64,000 nt of DNA from Oscillatoria acuminata PCC 6304 (GCF_000317105.1 NC_019693.1:1922001-1986000); one strand, 5' to 3'; positions 29,463 to 38,248 are shown, counted from the stretch's first letter. A program made the numbers and translations. Notes: a model not told the origin generated them from the letters alone.

Positions 29463-29488
29463 AGGCTGTAATCAAAACATTGTTACTG

Positions 29489-29702
29489 TGTCTCGAACTG
29501 TGAGATCGCCTCCAGACTCCCTTAACGGGTTCACAAGTCATCCCACACCTAGACAGACAGGGTTATGGCTCAGTCCCTTAGCTGTAATCTACTTATTACA
29601 ACATTATCCGGGTTGGTCAAGTTGGGGATCTTCTCTCCAACTGTTTACCACTCGACTGCCAGTTCTCTTAAAACGTTGGTGCAGTGGGGGACGGATTTAA
29701 GA
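29489..29702 (+). pseudogene. Inverted partial copy of the glycosyltransferase 3' end
   Basis: About 214 bp match 30964-31180 in inverted orientation. The encoded phrase GLWLSPLAVIYLLQHYPGWS mirrors GLWLSPSAALYLLQQYPGWS of the glycosyltransferase. No start region is present. Confidence 0.75.
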
Positions 29703-29710
29703 CCTAGCCT

Positions 29711-30628
29711 TTAACCCTGAAACTTTCCTTGACGATAATCCTGTTTAAACCGCTCCAATGCTTCCTCTAAGCGAGTCGTTAGTCTCTCTAGACAGACATC
29801 ACTACTCAAACAAGGAGTTGCTCTGTTAGCCAACTCCGAGAGTTCCTGACCCGCTTTCCGTTGTCGCCACCAATCGCGCACCTGTTTTGCCGGAGATACT
29901 ACCCAATCTACGACCGACGTGGAAGCGTCTCCTTTCGCCCAGCCTCCTTGGGATGAGCGGGGTTGATAGAGATACCCCAGCGCCTGAGGATGATATTCCA
30001 ATCCCACCGAAGCACACCAATCTTGCCACTTTAGCGCCAAAATAGCCGGGTGAGTTTTGGCGGGAATCCAAGGAACTCGTAAGGCATCGGCGACAATTGC
30101 CCCATGCATGGCTTCGCAAATTAGAACTTCGGTTTCGCGAATGCTGGTGATTACCTGGGTCAGATCCCAGGCTGGACTAATATAGCCAAAACCCTGTTGA
30201 TCGCAGGCATTTTGCCAGCCATCTCCAGCAAAATCATAATGAGGCATATAGGAAAACTTATATTTCTTAGGCAGGGGATTGAGATCAATCACCTTACGCA
30301 GTAAAAGGGCACCATCGGTAATCGCCAGACCGGGGTCAACCCCTAAAATTTGGGCAGAGATCGGTCCTCGTAAACAGTATATGTGATAGGATTCATCTAA
30401 ACTTAAGGCTTGCTTCTCATAGCCGGCCCCAGTGCTAAAAATAATTCTTTGCTTTGCGTTTGAGGTTCGTGTTGGCAGGGCATCATTGAGTAAGGTGCCA
30501 ATTCCGACAAAGACTGAACTGGGATCGTCATCTAAGATCCCATCAAGCAACTGCTCCCAGAGCCAGACGTTTAAGGCATCTCCAAAATTTTGCCGTCCCT
30601 CTGGATACTTACAATAATAAAGTTTCAT
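29711..30628 (-). CDS. Polysaccharide pyruvyl transferase family protein
   Basis: The 305-residue product matches the family that adds ketal pyruvate to exopolysaccharide or wall sugars (opening KLYYCKYPEGRQNFGDALNVWLW; later CLRGPISAQILG, ITDGALLL and ICEAMHGAIVADALRVPW). The C-terminal 80 residues are helical and charged. It sits between inverted copies of the glycosyltransferase end. Co-location with a glycosyltransferase suggests a role in a capsular or sheath polymer. Pyruvylated polymer is a known SLH-domain ligand in other bacteria; no direct link to the SLH protein here is shown. Confidence 0.82.
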   Translation of the reverse strand: MKLYYCKYPEGRQNFGDALNVWLWEQLLDGILDDDPSSVFVGIGTLLNDALPTRTSNAKQRIIFSTGAGYEKQALSLDESYHIYCLRGPISAQILGVDPGLAITDGALLLRKVIDLNPLPKKYKFSYMPHYDFAGDGWQNACDQQGFGYISPAWDLTQVITSIRETEVLICEAMHGAIVADALRVPWIPAKTHPAILALKWQDWCASVGLEYHPQALGYLYQPRSSQGGWAKGDASTSVVDWVVSPAKQVRDWWRQRKAGQELSELANRATPCLSSDVCLERLTTRLEEALERFKQDYRQGKFQG

Positions 30629-30964
30629 TGCTGCTGATCTATGTTAGAAATACGGTTAGGGGAGTCAGTTATAGAGTAGCACGATCGCAGTTGTTGTAAC
30701 CATTCAGGGGGATGTAGACTGATTGACTGACAAAAGTTTAAGCGATCGCCGTAGGGTAAGAGAGAATCTGGAACTCAAGGCGATAAGACTGTACCTGATG
30801 CTGTCGTCGGGAAGCCATAGCCGGTCACAGTCGTGGTGAGAAGTAAAGCGAACGCGGCGAATGAGCTTCCATCCCTCGCCCTTTCTGCCAAGTCCAGCGA
30901 TCGCCTTTCTGATGATTAGGCATCGCTGCATAACGTCGCTCAAATTCTCGATAGCTGAGAGCGC
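30629..30964. other. Spacer without a supported gene
   Basis: These 336 bp on the minus strand hold short overlapping frames (for example the stretch ALSYREFERRYAAMPNHQ) that may be the remnant of a longer coding region, but no family is recognisable. Confidence 0.35.
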
Positions 30965-32035
30965 TTAAATCGATTGTCCACTGCGCCAACGTTTTAATAG
31001 AACTGGCAGTCGAGTGGTAAACAGTTGGAGACAAGATCCCCAACTTGACCAACCCGGATACTGTTGCAACAAGTAAAGCGCGGCTGAGGGACTGAGCCAT
31101 AACCCGTTCTGTCTGCCCAGGCGTTGGATGAGTTGCGAGCCCGTTAAGGGAGCCTGGAGGCAATCTAACAGTTCGAGACTGGGGGGTAATGTATTGGGGC
31201 AAGCCTCGGGATCATAGCCCGCATTAACCCAAGCTGGTTCTTTCCCACGATAGGTTTTAGACTCGGGGTGGCCAAAGCCGATGTTATACACAAAAGACAC
31301 TTTAGGGATGATATGTATTCTATTTTGATGGAGTGCCTCCAGGGTCATAGTGATCACCCAGTCGGTTGTTTGTTGTTTTTCCATCCAAAATTGATTGATG
31401 ATTGTAGCCTGAGTTTCTATTGTGGGGGGTATTTTATAAAATGCTCCAAAGGGATTAGAGTATAGTTTATCGGTGCTCATAGCAATGTCATGCCAACGGT
31501 CTGCCCAAGTGGCATAACCCCAAGAAAAGACGCGATGGGAGGTGAAAAAATCGGCTTTAATTTGGTCTTTGGCGTTGCCTGCAATTGAGGAATAAGCACT
31601 AATTGAGAAAACCTGTTTTTGGTTTTTATAGGCAGCTAACAGACGACACATTCGGTCATAAAAACAAGGATTCGGAACAATATCATCCTCTAGGTAAACG
31701 AGAGAGTCATGGGTTTGGAATGTCTCGTTGAAGGCAGTAACGATGTTTTTATCACAGCCTAAGTTCTGCGATCGGCGCACCAACTCAACGGGAATTATAG
31801 CTGAGAAGTCCTCCAGCAGTTGCACCGTTTCCTCAACTAAAGCCTGTTCTCGCTCATTTCTCGGACCATCGACAACGGCAATAATCATCGGGGGACGCAG
31901 AGATTGTTCGGCGAGGCCATCGAGGACTTGCTTGAGTAAATCGGCGCGGGTGAAGGCTGGAAGCAGAATAGGTGGTAGGACTTGAGGCAGTGAGACTTCA
32001 TCCAAGGTTGCTGGCAAGTGTTCCCCGTTAGCCAT
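30965..32035 (-). CDS. Glycosyltransferase, GT2-like fold
   Basis: The 356-residue product has an N-terminal GT-A domain: PAFTRADLLKQVLDGLAEQS, then SQNLGCDKNIVTAFNE and the metal-binding acidic motif VYLEDDIVPNP. A later motif SWGYATWADRWHD resembles GNT-I/sialyl-type glycosyltransferases of bacterial capsules. AAGGTGACATC before the ATG gives a good ribosome-binding site. Donor and acceptor are unknown. Its 3' end is duplicated in inverted form at 29489-29702. Confidence 0.8.
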   Translation of the reverse strand: MANGEHLPATLDEVSLPQVLPPILLPAFTRADLLKQVLDGLAEQSLRPPMIIAVVDGPRNEREQALVEETVQLLEDFSAIIPVELVRRSQNLGCDKNIVTAFNETFQTHDSLVYLEDDIVPNPCFYDRMCRLLAAYKNQKQVFSISAYSSIAGNAKDQIKADFFTSHRVFSWGYATWADRWHDIAMSTDKLYSNPFGAFYKIPPTIETQATIINQFWMEKQQTTDWVITMTLEALHQNRIHIIPKVSFVYNIGFGHPESKTYRGKEPAWVNAGYDPEACPNTLPPSLELLDCLQAPLTGSQLIQRLGRQNGLWLSPSAALYLLQQYPGWSSWGSCLQLFTTRLPVLLKRWRSGQSI

Positions 32036-32288
32036 GATGTCACCTTCAATCAGGTTTGAACTCTAGCTTACTTTAACACATTGACCGCTCTGTAGGAGCG
32101 GTCAGATGAAGCTAATTTTTACTTATATTGGAAGTCAGGAAAACCTGTTTTGGGGAGTCTCTCTTTTTCTGCACCAAGATTTAGGAAAAATCCGATTTCT
32201 AAAAAGAGGTTTGTTTTACCGTTGATGATATATCCTCATGCAGGGATTTCATCCTGATGTCCACCAAAAAAGCTCCATAAAATTTGCT

Positions 32289-32716
32289 TTACTTTTCAAA
32301 TATAAATACCCGTATAAAAGCTGAATTCGGATAATTTTTATACTATCAAAACTACTATTCAAAGTAGCAATATCCGAAATATTCAGCCGTTCAGAAATAG
32401 CAATTAGAGACAAATCCGCAAAATCTCCGGGCAAATCTGCATATTGCTGATTCAGTTCAGCAATGCGGGAAAAATATTCATGACGCAGTGGGATAGTTTC
32501 AAAAATCCCCTTAGCAACTGCCTGTAAAAAGAAATTTTCTATTCGCTAATGAGAACTTAAAAGCCACACCAATTCAGTAAGGCAAGCGGTGGTAGTGACT
32601 AGGGTACTCGTACATCTTTCAAAGAAGACTTGCACCTGTTGATGATAGGAATCTTTAGCACTGTAGTAAGCGACTAACATTCCCCTATCTACAAGAATTA
32701 CAGGATAGTAAGTCAT
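32289..32716 (-). pseudogene. PIN-domain (VapC-like) toxin gene with nonsense and frameshift lesions
   Basis: From ATG 32716 the frame reads TYYPVILVDRGMLVAYYS and ELVWLLSSH, then a TAG at 32546-32548. The same frame continues as FFLQAVAKGIFETIPLRHEYF and LPGDFADLSLIAISERL, typical of PIN toxins. A one-base loss near GATAGTAT then moves the final part (YKNYPNSAFIRVFIFEK) to another frame, ending at TAA 32289-32291. The invariant first Asp is kept (ILVDRG). Confidence 0.8.
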
Positions 32717-32739
32717 GGCAAATCCTATTGAGAATGTTT

Positions 32740-32978
32740 CTTTTTCAATCAGCGATCGCCTTTTTTCGATTAGCCCGTTCTGATTAATCAGGCAGCGCAT
32801 CTTCTAACAGATGTTCAGGATGTCCACCCAATCTTTCGACAATGGTTTGGCGGGGTTGTAAACTCAACCCGCGTTCTTTAAGCAAACGTTTAATCAATTC
32901 ATCGCTCGTCGTTTTTTCCCTGGCTAAAATTTCTACTAAACGGGCTTCGGTTTCTGGGTCTAGTTCTATGTTCAGCAT
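32740..32978 (-). pseudogene. Antitoxin of the decayed PIN pair, truncated by a stop
   Basis: The open part (32784-32978, 64 residues: NIELDPETEARLVEILA, ERLGGHPEHLLEDALPD) is the usual cyanobacterial antitoxin of this PIN family. After TAA the same frame continues SERANRKKAIAD, which is the expected C-terminal tail, so a single Leu-to-stop change (TTA to TAA) is likely. The shortened protein may still bind DNA. Confidence 0.7.
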
Positions 32979-33019
32979 GAAATTTTTTGAGTAGTGATTG
33001 ATTTTTAATTGTACTTGAT

Positions 33020-33379
33020 TTACGCCAACTCATCCTTAAACTGATTTAAGGCGATTTTGACCCAATTATCCTTGGCTTGGGCGGCGATTTTTTCGAGATA
33101 TTGGCGGGTTTTGCCCCGTTGTGATTTGGCGGCGAGGGTAATGACTGCGGCTATGGTCTTCCCCACCGCTTTGGTTAAATCCTGATTTTCTAGGGAGACT
33201 CCCCCCACTCCTCCATCGAGTAAGGCATCAATGGCATTGCCGGTATTGCCAGCCGCGACACTCCCTAATGCTGTCGAGAAAACCAAACCCGCGCCGCTGA
33301 GTCCCGAAGCAAGTGCCAAGCTACCCAAGACGCAGCTACCACCGACGATTAATTTTACGAGCGATCGCCCTACATCCAT
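33020..33379 (-). CDS. Small glycine-rich membrane-type protein of the VSLENQDLTKAVG family
   Basis: The product of about 119 residues has a hydrophobic Gly/Ala-rich N-terminal half (KLIVGGSCVLGSLALASGL, TALGSVAAGNTGNAIDALL) followed by GVSLENQDLTKAVGKTIAAVITLAAK and a basic helical tail (KDNWVKIALNQF). I have seen this arrangement as the N-terminal part of larger cyanobacterial NACHT proteins, so it may be a detached effector-associated segment; that is inference. GAGGAG precedes the second Met (33379) by six bases, favouring it over 33385. Paralogue at 38369-38668, fragment at 29323-29403. Confidence 0.6.
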   Translation of the reverse strand: MDVGRSLVKLIVGGSCVLGSLALASGLSGAGLVFSTALGSVAAGNTGNAIDALLDGGVGGVSLENQDLTKAVGKTIAAVITLAAKSQRGKTRQYLEKIAAQAKDNWVKIALNQFKDELA

Positions 33380-33385
33380 AGTCAT

Positions 33386-33761
33386 CTCCTCAACCCTGTG
33401 ATTATTCTAAGGGAATTTTGGTGATTGATGATTCTGGCGCACTCGCGTTAAACGTAGCTGGAGTAAGAATAAAAATTCCAGTTGCTCAGACCCCTTTACT
33501 CCATCTGAAGCTGGCGCAAACCTCAACCGGCGATCGACGGTAATGCTCCGGATTCCGGTCAACCTAAGCGGGTGGGGGCAACCCCTAGCGATCGCATTGC
33601 CCCTATCCTCTCCCTGACACAACTCCGGCTGTTTTCATCAGAGGGACGAGGTAATGCTTGATGCTGAATCATGAGAGGGTGGCGATCGGCCCCGAGCCAT
33701 TCCTACGGTATGCTAAGTTAAACCCTGATCTCGTTTTGACATCATTAATGGAGTGGCTTAA
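33386..33761. other. Region with a module relic
   Basis: Positions 33411-33480 match 39134-39202, the junction between the HNH gene start and the preceding small gene (LLQLR-TRVRQ). In between, nothing else is recognisable. The HNH gene itself is missing in this copy. Confidence 0.6.
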
Positions 33762-33764
33762 TTG

Positions 33765-33995
33765 ATGGAAGTTATTCGCACAGTACAAACCGTGAAAAAT
33801 GGTCAGGTTTTATTAGACCTGCCTCCAGAACTTTCTGGGCAACAGGTCGAGATTGTTGTGTTCACGAAAAAAAATAATCCTGTTCAAAGAAAAAGTTTAA
33901 AAGGCGTCTTACAAAGTTATGCTAAACCGGATTTAATCTCTTTAGAATCTACTGCCGGGGAAAATGCAGCGGGGGAAAAGTATGGCGATCGCTGA
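33765..33995 (+). CDS. Antitoxin of an intact PIN toxin pair
   Basis: The product of about 76 residues (EVIRTVQTVKNGQVLLDLPP, EIVVFTKKN) has the AbrB/Phd-like beta start seen in cyanobacterial antitoxins of PIN toxins. It overlaps the toxin start by 14 bases, typical for translational coupling. TTG 33762 directly before the ATG is an alternative start. Confidence 0.7.
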   Translation: MEVIRTVQTVKNGQVLLDLPPELSGQQVEIVVFTKKNNPVQRKSLKGVLQSYAKPDLISLESTAGENAAGEKYGDR

Positions 33996-34356
33996 TGAAA
34001 ATATTATTCTTCGCTACATCCTGAATGACCATGAGATATTATCAGCCAAAGCAGCGCAGATTATTGAAAATAATAGGGTGAATTTACCAATTGAAGTGGC
34101 TTGCGAGGTGGTATTTGTTCTCCAAAAAGTTTATCAGGTTGAAAGAGAGAAAATTCAAGAAGTATTAAGTCACTTAATTGAAGAAGATTTAGTAGGTCTG
34201 GAAAAGCCTGAATTATTGCTCAAAGATTTAGAGGTGTATAGTCAAACAAAGTTTGATTTTGTAGATTGTCTTTTAGTGTCATATTGTGAAGTTTATCAAG
34301 AATCTATCTTTACTTTTGACAAAAAGTTAGAAAATCATCTTAACAGAGGTACTTAA
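33982..34356 (+). CDS. PIN-domain toxin (VapC-like ribonuclease)
   Basis: From ATG 33982 the product has 124 residues with the PIN acidic set: Asp in IADENIILRYILND, Glu in IEVACEVVFVL, Asp in FDFVDCLLVSYCEVY and Asp in IFTFDKKL. These coordinate Mg ions for RNA cleavage. The pair looks intact, in contrast to the neighbouring TA loci. The upstream ATG at 33964 lies in the antitoxin and is less likely. Confidence 0.82.
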   Translation: MAIADENIILRYILNDHEILSAKAAQIIENNRVNLPIEVACEVVFVLQKVYQVEREKIQEVLSHLIEEDLVGLEKPELLLKDLEVYSQTKFDFVDCLLVSYCEVYQESIFTFDKKLENHLNRGT

Positions 34357-34389
34357 TTATAGAACTTTTGCTGCGATATGAGAATTAAA

Positions 34390-34577
34390 ATAATCGGAAC
34401 ATTGAATGTGGGAGAAAAATTCATGAGCATTGTGACTTGGGTAAAATTTGCTAATTTCTTACACTTTTGATTGACTTTTTCAGGAAACGCTCTGCCGCAT
34501 TAAAACCACTCTTGCCAATCGATAATGACTTCAACATCTCGGCTAGAGGGAGACGTAAAAATAAAAATATTAGTCAT
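34390..34577 (-). pseudogene. ParE-type toxin relic
   Basis: Directly after the ParD gene an ATG (34577) starts NIFIFTSPSSRDVEVI, like a ParE N-terminus. The later ParE parts GKSGFNAAERFL and NQKCKKLANF are in other frames, so several small indels have destroyed the gene. Confidence 0.65.
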
Positions 34578-34580
34578 AAA

Positions 34581-34844
34581 CTATCCCTGATGGCGGCGTC
34601 GTTTTAGTTTCTGTTGCAGTTCAGAAAAAACTGTTTCCCCATCAACAACTTCACCCCGTTCTGAAGCGGCAATGCCCAGCATAATTTCCTTTTTCAATTC
34701 CTCAAACAGCCCTTGATAAATGCGTTCTCGTTCCTCTAGCAGCCTAATACCTGCTACGATCACATCTTCAGGAGAAGGATACTTCCCGCTTTCTACCTGA
34801 CTTTCAATAAATTTCTCAAGTTCTGAACTTAACGATATACTCAT
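34581..34844 (-). CDS. ParD-family antitoxin
   Basis: The 87-residue product (ISLSSELEKFIESQVESG, SPEDVIVAGIRLLEER) is a ribbon-helix-helix ParD/CC2985-type antitoxin; its C-terminal part is the toxin-binding helix. The toxin gene that follows it is degraded, so it is an orphan. Confidence 0.8.
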   Translation of the reverse strand: MSISLSSELEKFIESQVESGKYPSPEDVIVAGIRLLEERERIYQGLFEELKKEIMLGIAASERGEVVDGETVFSELQQKLKRRRHQG

Positions 34845-34900
34845 CTCTAACCTCAGTTTTAATACGGTTGAATACAGGCTTGATGTTCTTTTGTGCTTGC

Positions 34901-35314
34901 GGTGATTCTATTGTAATTGCCAGGACAGGACCAAGCAACAACCGGCGAGGATTTGAAAGTCCCTTTGGCAGTGTCTGGTCTTAATTGATAAGATAGGCTG
35001 ATATGCTTGCCGACAACCCATGCAAGGATTTAAACCCTGCAAAGTTTTTCCCTTAAATTTACTAATCGCATCACCAACGAACTGACAAGGGTTTCGGTCA
35101 TTTTTTGACAATCTGCCCAATTATGGTAAAGTGTATTCTGAGTGAAGCAGTTTTGCTTGTTGCTAAAATTGCTGGATTTCAAGACAACTTTTCACCCCCA
35201 ACCCTTATAATCCCGTGGTCAGTGGGGCCTGAGTGGGGGTGCGATCGCCTCCAACATCTCCTCATCTCTCACCAATTTTTTTTCACCACCCAACACCGCA
35301 TCTTGACAAATCAG
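34901..35314. repeat. Copy A of a 414-bp direct repeat
   Basis: Matches 39386-39797 in the same orientation; the right half (from 35115) is nearly identical and the left half is more diverged. It contains no convincing gene of its own. Confidence 0.8.
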
Positions 35315-35354
35315 GCAATCTATGTATTTATAAGCCTAATTAATCCAAATTATT

Positions 35355-35500
35355 GCTATTGATAATCCGATTGGCATCAGTTTCCAGGAATTGGGGTCAT
35401 GGATACTCGCCAAGGCGATCGCCTACAACCACGACAATGGGTGGATCACTAAACCGAGCCAGTTGATGGAGTACCGCAATATCACAACCGTTTTTTAATG
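35355..35500 (-). pseudogene. Decayed copy of the gene at 36013-36285
   Basis: Blocks such as CAGTTTCCAGGAATTGGGG and ATGGGTGGATCACTAAA match 36040-36180, but the frame is broken. Confidence 0.65.
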
Positions 35501-35546
35501 ATTTCAAATCCGGTTAATCGCTGATACTAACGTTCACAAAATGGGA

Positions 35547-35864
35547 TTACTGAACTTTTATCAGATTGCCCCCAGAGGAAATTTGGTTCAGAATCTCTTG
35601 CTCTTCCTGTTGGGTATGATATAAATCCCAACGCAGTTGGAGATTCAGCCAAAAATCCGGTGAAATATCAAAGAATTTAGCCAACCGTAGAGCGGTACTG
35701 GTAGTGATTCCTCGCCGCCCGTTGATAATCTCATTGACTCGCTGATAAGGTACATAAATAGCATCGGCTAAGTCTCGTTGGGTCAGTTCCATCGGCTTCA
35801 GAAACTCTTCTAAAAGCATCTCGCCAGGATGAGTCGGGGGGCGATGAGTGGGAATGCGAATCAT
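35547..35864 (-). CDS. higA: HigA-family antitoxin
   Basis: The 105-residue product is the XRE-type HigA antitoxin: opening HRPPTHPGEMLLEEFLKP, helix-turn-helix LTQRDLADAIYVPYQRVNEI and the hallmark FFDISPDFWLNLQLRWDLY. It normally follows higB; here only the end of higB remains upstream. It may act alone as a repressor. Confidence 0.88.
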   Translation of the reverse strand: MIRIPTHRPPTHPGEMLLEEFLKPMELTQRDLADAIYVPYQRVNEIINGRRGITTSTALRLAKFFDISPDFWLNLQLRWDLYHTQQEEQEILNQISSGGNLIKVQ

Positions 35865-35887
35865 TATGAATTACTCCGGGAGTGATA

Positions 35888-35970
35888 TTAGTGATAATCG
35901 ACGATTTCAACCTGTTCCGGACCCTGGTCATTCCAGACAAAGCCAATGCAATATTAATCGTTCATGCGGA
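35888..35970 (-). pseudogene. HigB toxin 3' fragment
   Basis: The frame upstream of higA reads RMND-stop-YCIGFVWNDQGPEQVEIVDYH, the usual HigB C-terminus with a CAA-to-TAA nonsense change. The rest of HigB is replaced at about 35971 by a piece of the NACHT-gene 3' end. Confidence 0.75.
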
Positions 35971-35972
35971 TT

Positions 35973-36018
35973 TTGATTGGGGGGAAAGCCTTTTAACAGC
36001 GTTTCTAGGGGTTCATCG
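35973..36018 (-). pseudogene. Second dispersed fragment of the NACHT-HEAT 3' end
   Basis: About 46 bp match 24862-24906 (coding LEAPLKGFPPNQ) with few mismatches. It abuts the truncated HigB gene, marking a recombination junction. Confidence 0.7.
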
Positions 36019-36285
36019 TTCCAGGTTGTGTAACCACTGGAGGATATTGGCAATCAGATTAGAATCAGTTTCCAGGAATTGGGGTAATTGGCACTCAGCA
36101 AGGAGTGCCGGGACAACGATGGCAATGGGTGGATCACTAAATCGCGCCAGTTGCTGGAGGACTGTAATATCAAACCCTTGGGGGGGTGGATCCGTGGGTG
36201 TTTCGTAGAAGATGAGGGCGATTTTCTCTTCACTGAGGTCATCTTCGCAGTAGGCTTGCAATTCGGCGATCGCGCACATCATCAT
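36013..36285 (-). CDS. Small protein resembling a NACHT-protein C-terminal domain
   Basis: The 90-residue product (LQAYCEDDLSEEKIALIFYE, ITVLQQLARFSDPPIAIVVP, SNLIANILQWLHNLER) is of the size and pattern of the C-terminal alpha/beta piece of cyanobacterial NACHT proteins; compare NLISAIETWLEEI at the end of the NACHT-HEAT protein. It may be a detached domain or a remnant. A broken copy lies at 35355-35500. Confidence 0.45.
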   Translation of the reverse strand: MMMCAIAELQAYCEDDLSEEKIALIFYETPTDPPPQGFDITVLQQLARFSDPPIAIVVPALLAECQLPQFLETDSNLIANILQWLHNLER

Positions 36286-36589
36286 TCGACAATTATTTTA
36301 AATCAGCATTGTTTAGTCTATAGCAATCCTAAATCAGTTGTGACATTTTCTTCTCCCCTCTCCCGTTCTGGGAGAGGGGTTGGGGGTGAGGGTCTTCCAT
36401 AATTGAGTTAGGACTGCTATAGTCCACCAAATCGGGAATATCACTAAGGTTTACAGATATCTTCAGCCTTTTTAAGGCTTGAACAAACAAAAATGGGTTA
36501 TCAATATGCTGAATAGCTTATTTTATTTCATATTAATTTTGATTGGAGCGCAGCGGAAAATTTGTCCGACAGCAGCGCCTTGTTAGAGA
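36286..36589. other. Spacer with nested palindrome
   Basis: These 304 bp hold a nested inverted repeat: inner stem CCCCTCTCCC/GGGAGAGGGG (36355-36379) and outer arms 36318-36332 with 36408-36422 (one mismatch). Otherwise AT-rich, no gene. Confidence 0.6.
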
Positions 36590-38248
36590 TCAATTTTTGA
36601 TGGTTTCTCTGGGCTTAAGGGTCTTCGCTTCAAAACCTTTAGTGAATTGGTCTACTACAGCTGTACCAAAAAAATATTCAGGGTTGTACCACCGTATATG
36701 TTTTGCAACTCCATCAAGGGCAAACCGGTAACTTAATTGTCGCTCAATATCTGAAATCCCACTCAGAAACATATCGTCTGAAATCTCCCTCAGAAACATA
36801 TCAGTTGTTGGCATCCAGTCATACAAATATCGGCATTCATCGAGTATCATCATATCCATATACATCGGTGTGTCTTTCGCCTTGTAACTCCACCGCTTTG
36901 TTTCGCTGATATTTACATGGTACGGAACAGCCACCTGTCGAAATAGCGCTTCAAATATCTGGTGAAATAAGAGGAGATCACAAAACTGATAAAAATCCCT
37001 AAAACTGTGTTTCTCATACAACGCTTTCAGCGCTTTCAGCTCCTTCGACCAAAACTCCTCCTGGCCATTCCCCTCAGCAAGCAAGAAAGATATTGTAAAA
37101 AAAGAATCAATAAGTTTCTCTTTAGTTGTATTTACATCTAGCTCACGCAGGAATAGTTCAGCAAATTTGGCAAACTTTTCATCCTCAAAGATGAACTGAG
37201 GGTAATTACAATCTCCTCGATTTAATTCTTTATCCAAAGCCGCTAGAGTCCACAAAATAGGATGTTGCTCCGAATCAACGATAACATCGCCACCACCGCC
37301 TTTGTCTTCTTCATCAAAATGAAAATAACTATTTTGGCGGGTACTCAAAAGGCTATACTTATCTACGTTAAAAAATTTCGTGTAGAGAAAGTTGTTTTTC
37401 TTTGGAAACCTATTGTATGGAGATATTAGACTGGCATGATCTATCAATAGACGCGTTACAAACTGTCCATAGTAGTAGTCTAGGTCGTTTGAAACCTTTT
37501 TAAACCATTCATCAGTATCTAAACCCTGTGCCACCGCACCTGGGCTAAAACCACTCTCTGAGTCTTCGTCTTCAACAAATACTTTTGGATATAGGTAGCA
37601 AGAAACCAGCTTTGACAGTAATGACCTGCCAGCTTCATTCTGATCTATCGTTGGCAGTGAGAAGTTTGTTATCAGGACTCCAGGAGAGTTGAGTGCGTGT
37701 TTTGCAAGAATCCTAGTTAAAGCCAGAAGTGTTTGTTGCTCTGTACTTGGAAGCGGCCCACAAAAATCTAGATAAATAATGTCAAATCTTTGCGGGGAAG
37801 CTTCGATAAACAGATCTAGGCCGCCATTGATTATCTTAATAAATGGGAACTCAGACTTCAGCGCAGACTCCAACGCCTTAGGATAAATATCTTTATGGGA
37901 TTCAAATGCCCAAATATTCTCAGGGAGCACACCAGCATTGCAGAATACTCTTAGGTCGTTTTCTGGATTTGGTCCGCACAAATAAGCTACTTTTAAATTT
38001 TCAGGTGACCGGCTTTGGACGATGGAGTCATAAAATGACTCCCATCTTTCTATAGTTTTATCTGATAGCTTCTTCGCTACCACCGCATCATATGGATTGT
38101 CTTTGCTTAAAATATGGTCTCTTACGTCTCGGACATAACTACGGCGAGCCAGGGTCGAGACTGATCGATTTTGGGTAAGCGCTTCAATAGCACTGTTTAT
38201 TACCGCTGATCTTGCTTTGTTTTTTTCTGGCTCTGAGTATTCGCTCAT
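36590..38248 (-). CDS. Methyltransferase-like protein of unknown function
   Basis: The 552-residue product has a Rossmann-type N-terminal half: glycine loop VAYLCGPNPENDL (about 88-100), acidic strand end NIWAFESHKDIYP, then IKIINGGLDLFI and RFDIIYLDFCGPLPS, followed by GVLITNFSLP. This order fits a class I SAM-dependent methyltransferase whose DPPY-like motif is replaced by LDFCGPLP. The C-terminal 300 residues are not recognised. The gene seems more AT-rich than its neighbours and I see no HIP1 site in it, which suggests recent transfer. AGAG before the ATG. The place in a TA/NACHT island suggests a conflict or mobile role, but no partner was identified. Confidence 0.55.
   Translation of the reverse strand: MSEYSEPEKNKARSAVINSAIEALTQNRSVSTLARRSYVRDVRDHILSKDNPYDAVVAKKLSDKTIERWESFYDSIVQSRSPENLKVAYLCGPNPENDLRVFCNAGVLPENIWAFESHKDIYPKALESALKSEFPFIKIINGGLDLFIEASPQRFDIIYLDFCGPLPSTEQQTLLALTRILAKHALNSPGVLITNFSLPTIDQNEAGRSLLSKLVSCYLYPKVFVEDEDSESGFSPGAVAQGLDTDEWFKKVSNDLDYYYGQFVTRLLIDHASLISPYNRFPKKNNFLYTKFFNVDKYSLLSTRQNSYFHFDEEDKGGGGDVIVDSEQHPILWTLAALDKELNRGDCNYPQFIFEDEKFAKFAELFLRELDVNTTKEKLIDSFFTISFLLAEGNGQEEFWSKELKALKALYEKHSFRDFYQFCDLLLFHQIFEALFRQVAVPYHVNISETKRWSYKAKDTPMYMDMMILDECRYLYDWMPTTDMFLREISDDMFLSGISDIERQLSYRFALDGVAKHIRWYNPEYFFGTAVVDQFTKGFEAKTLKPRETIKN

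Noticed and set aside
30825-31202. 125-residue minus-strand frame overlapping the glycosyltransferase end
   Set aside because: Most of it is the glycosyltransferase sequence in another frame; the rest has no recognisable family.
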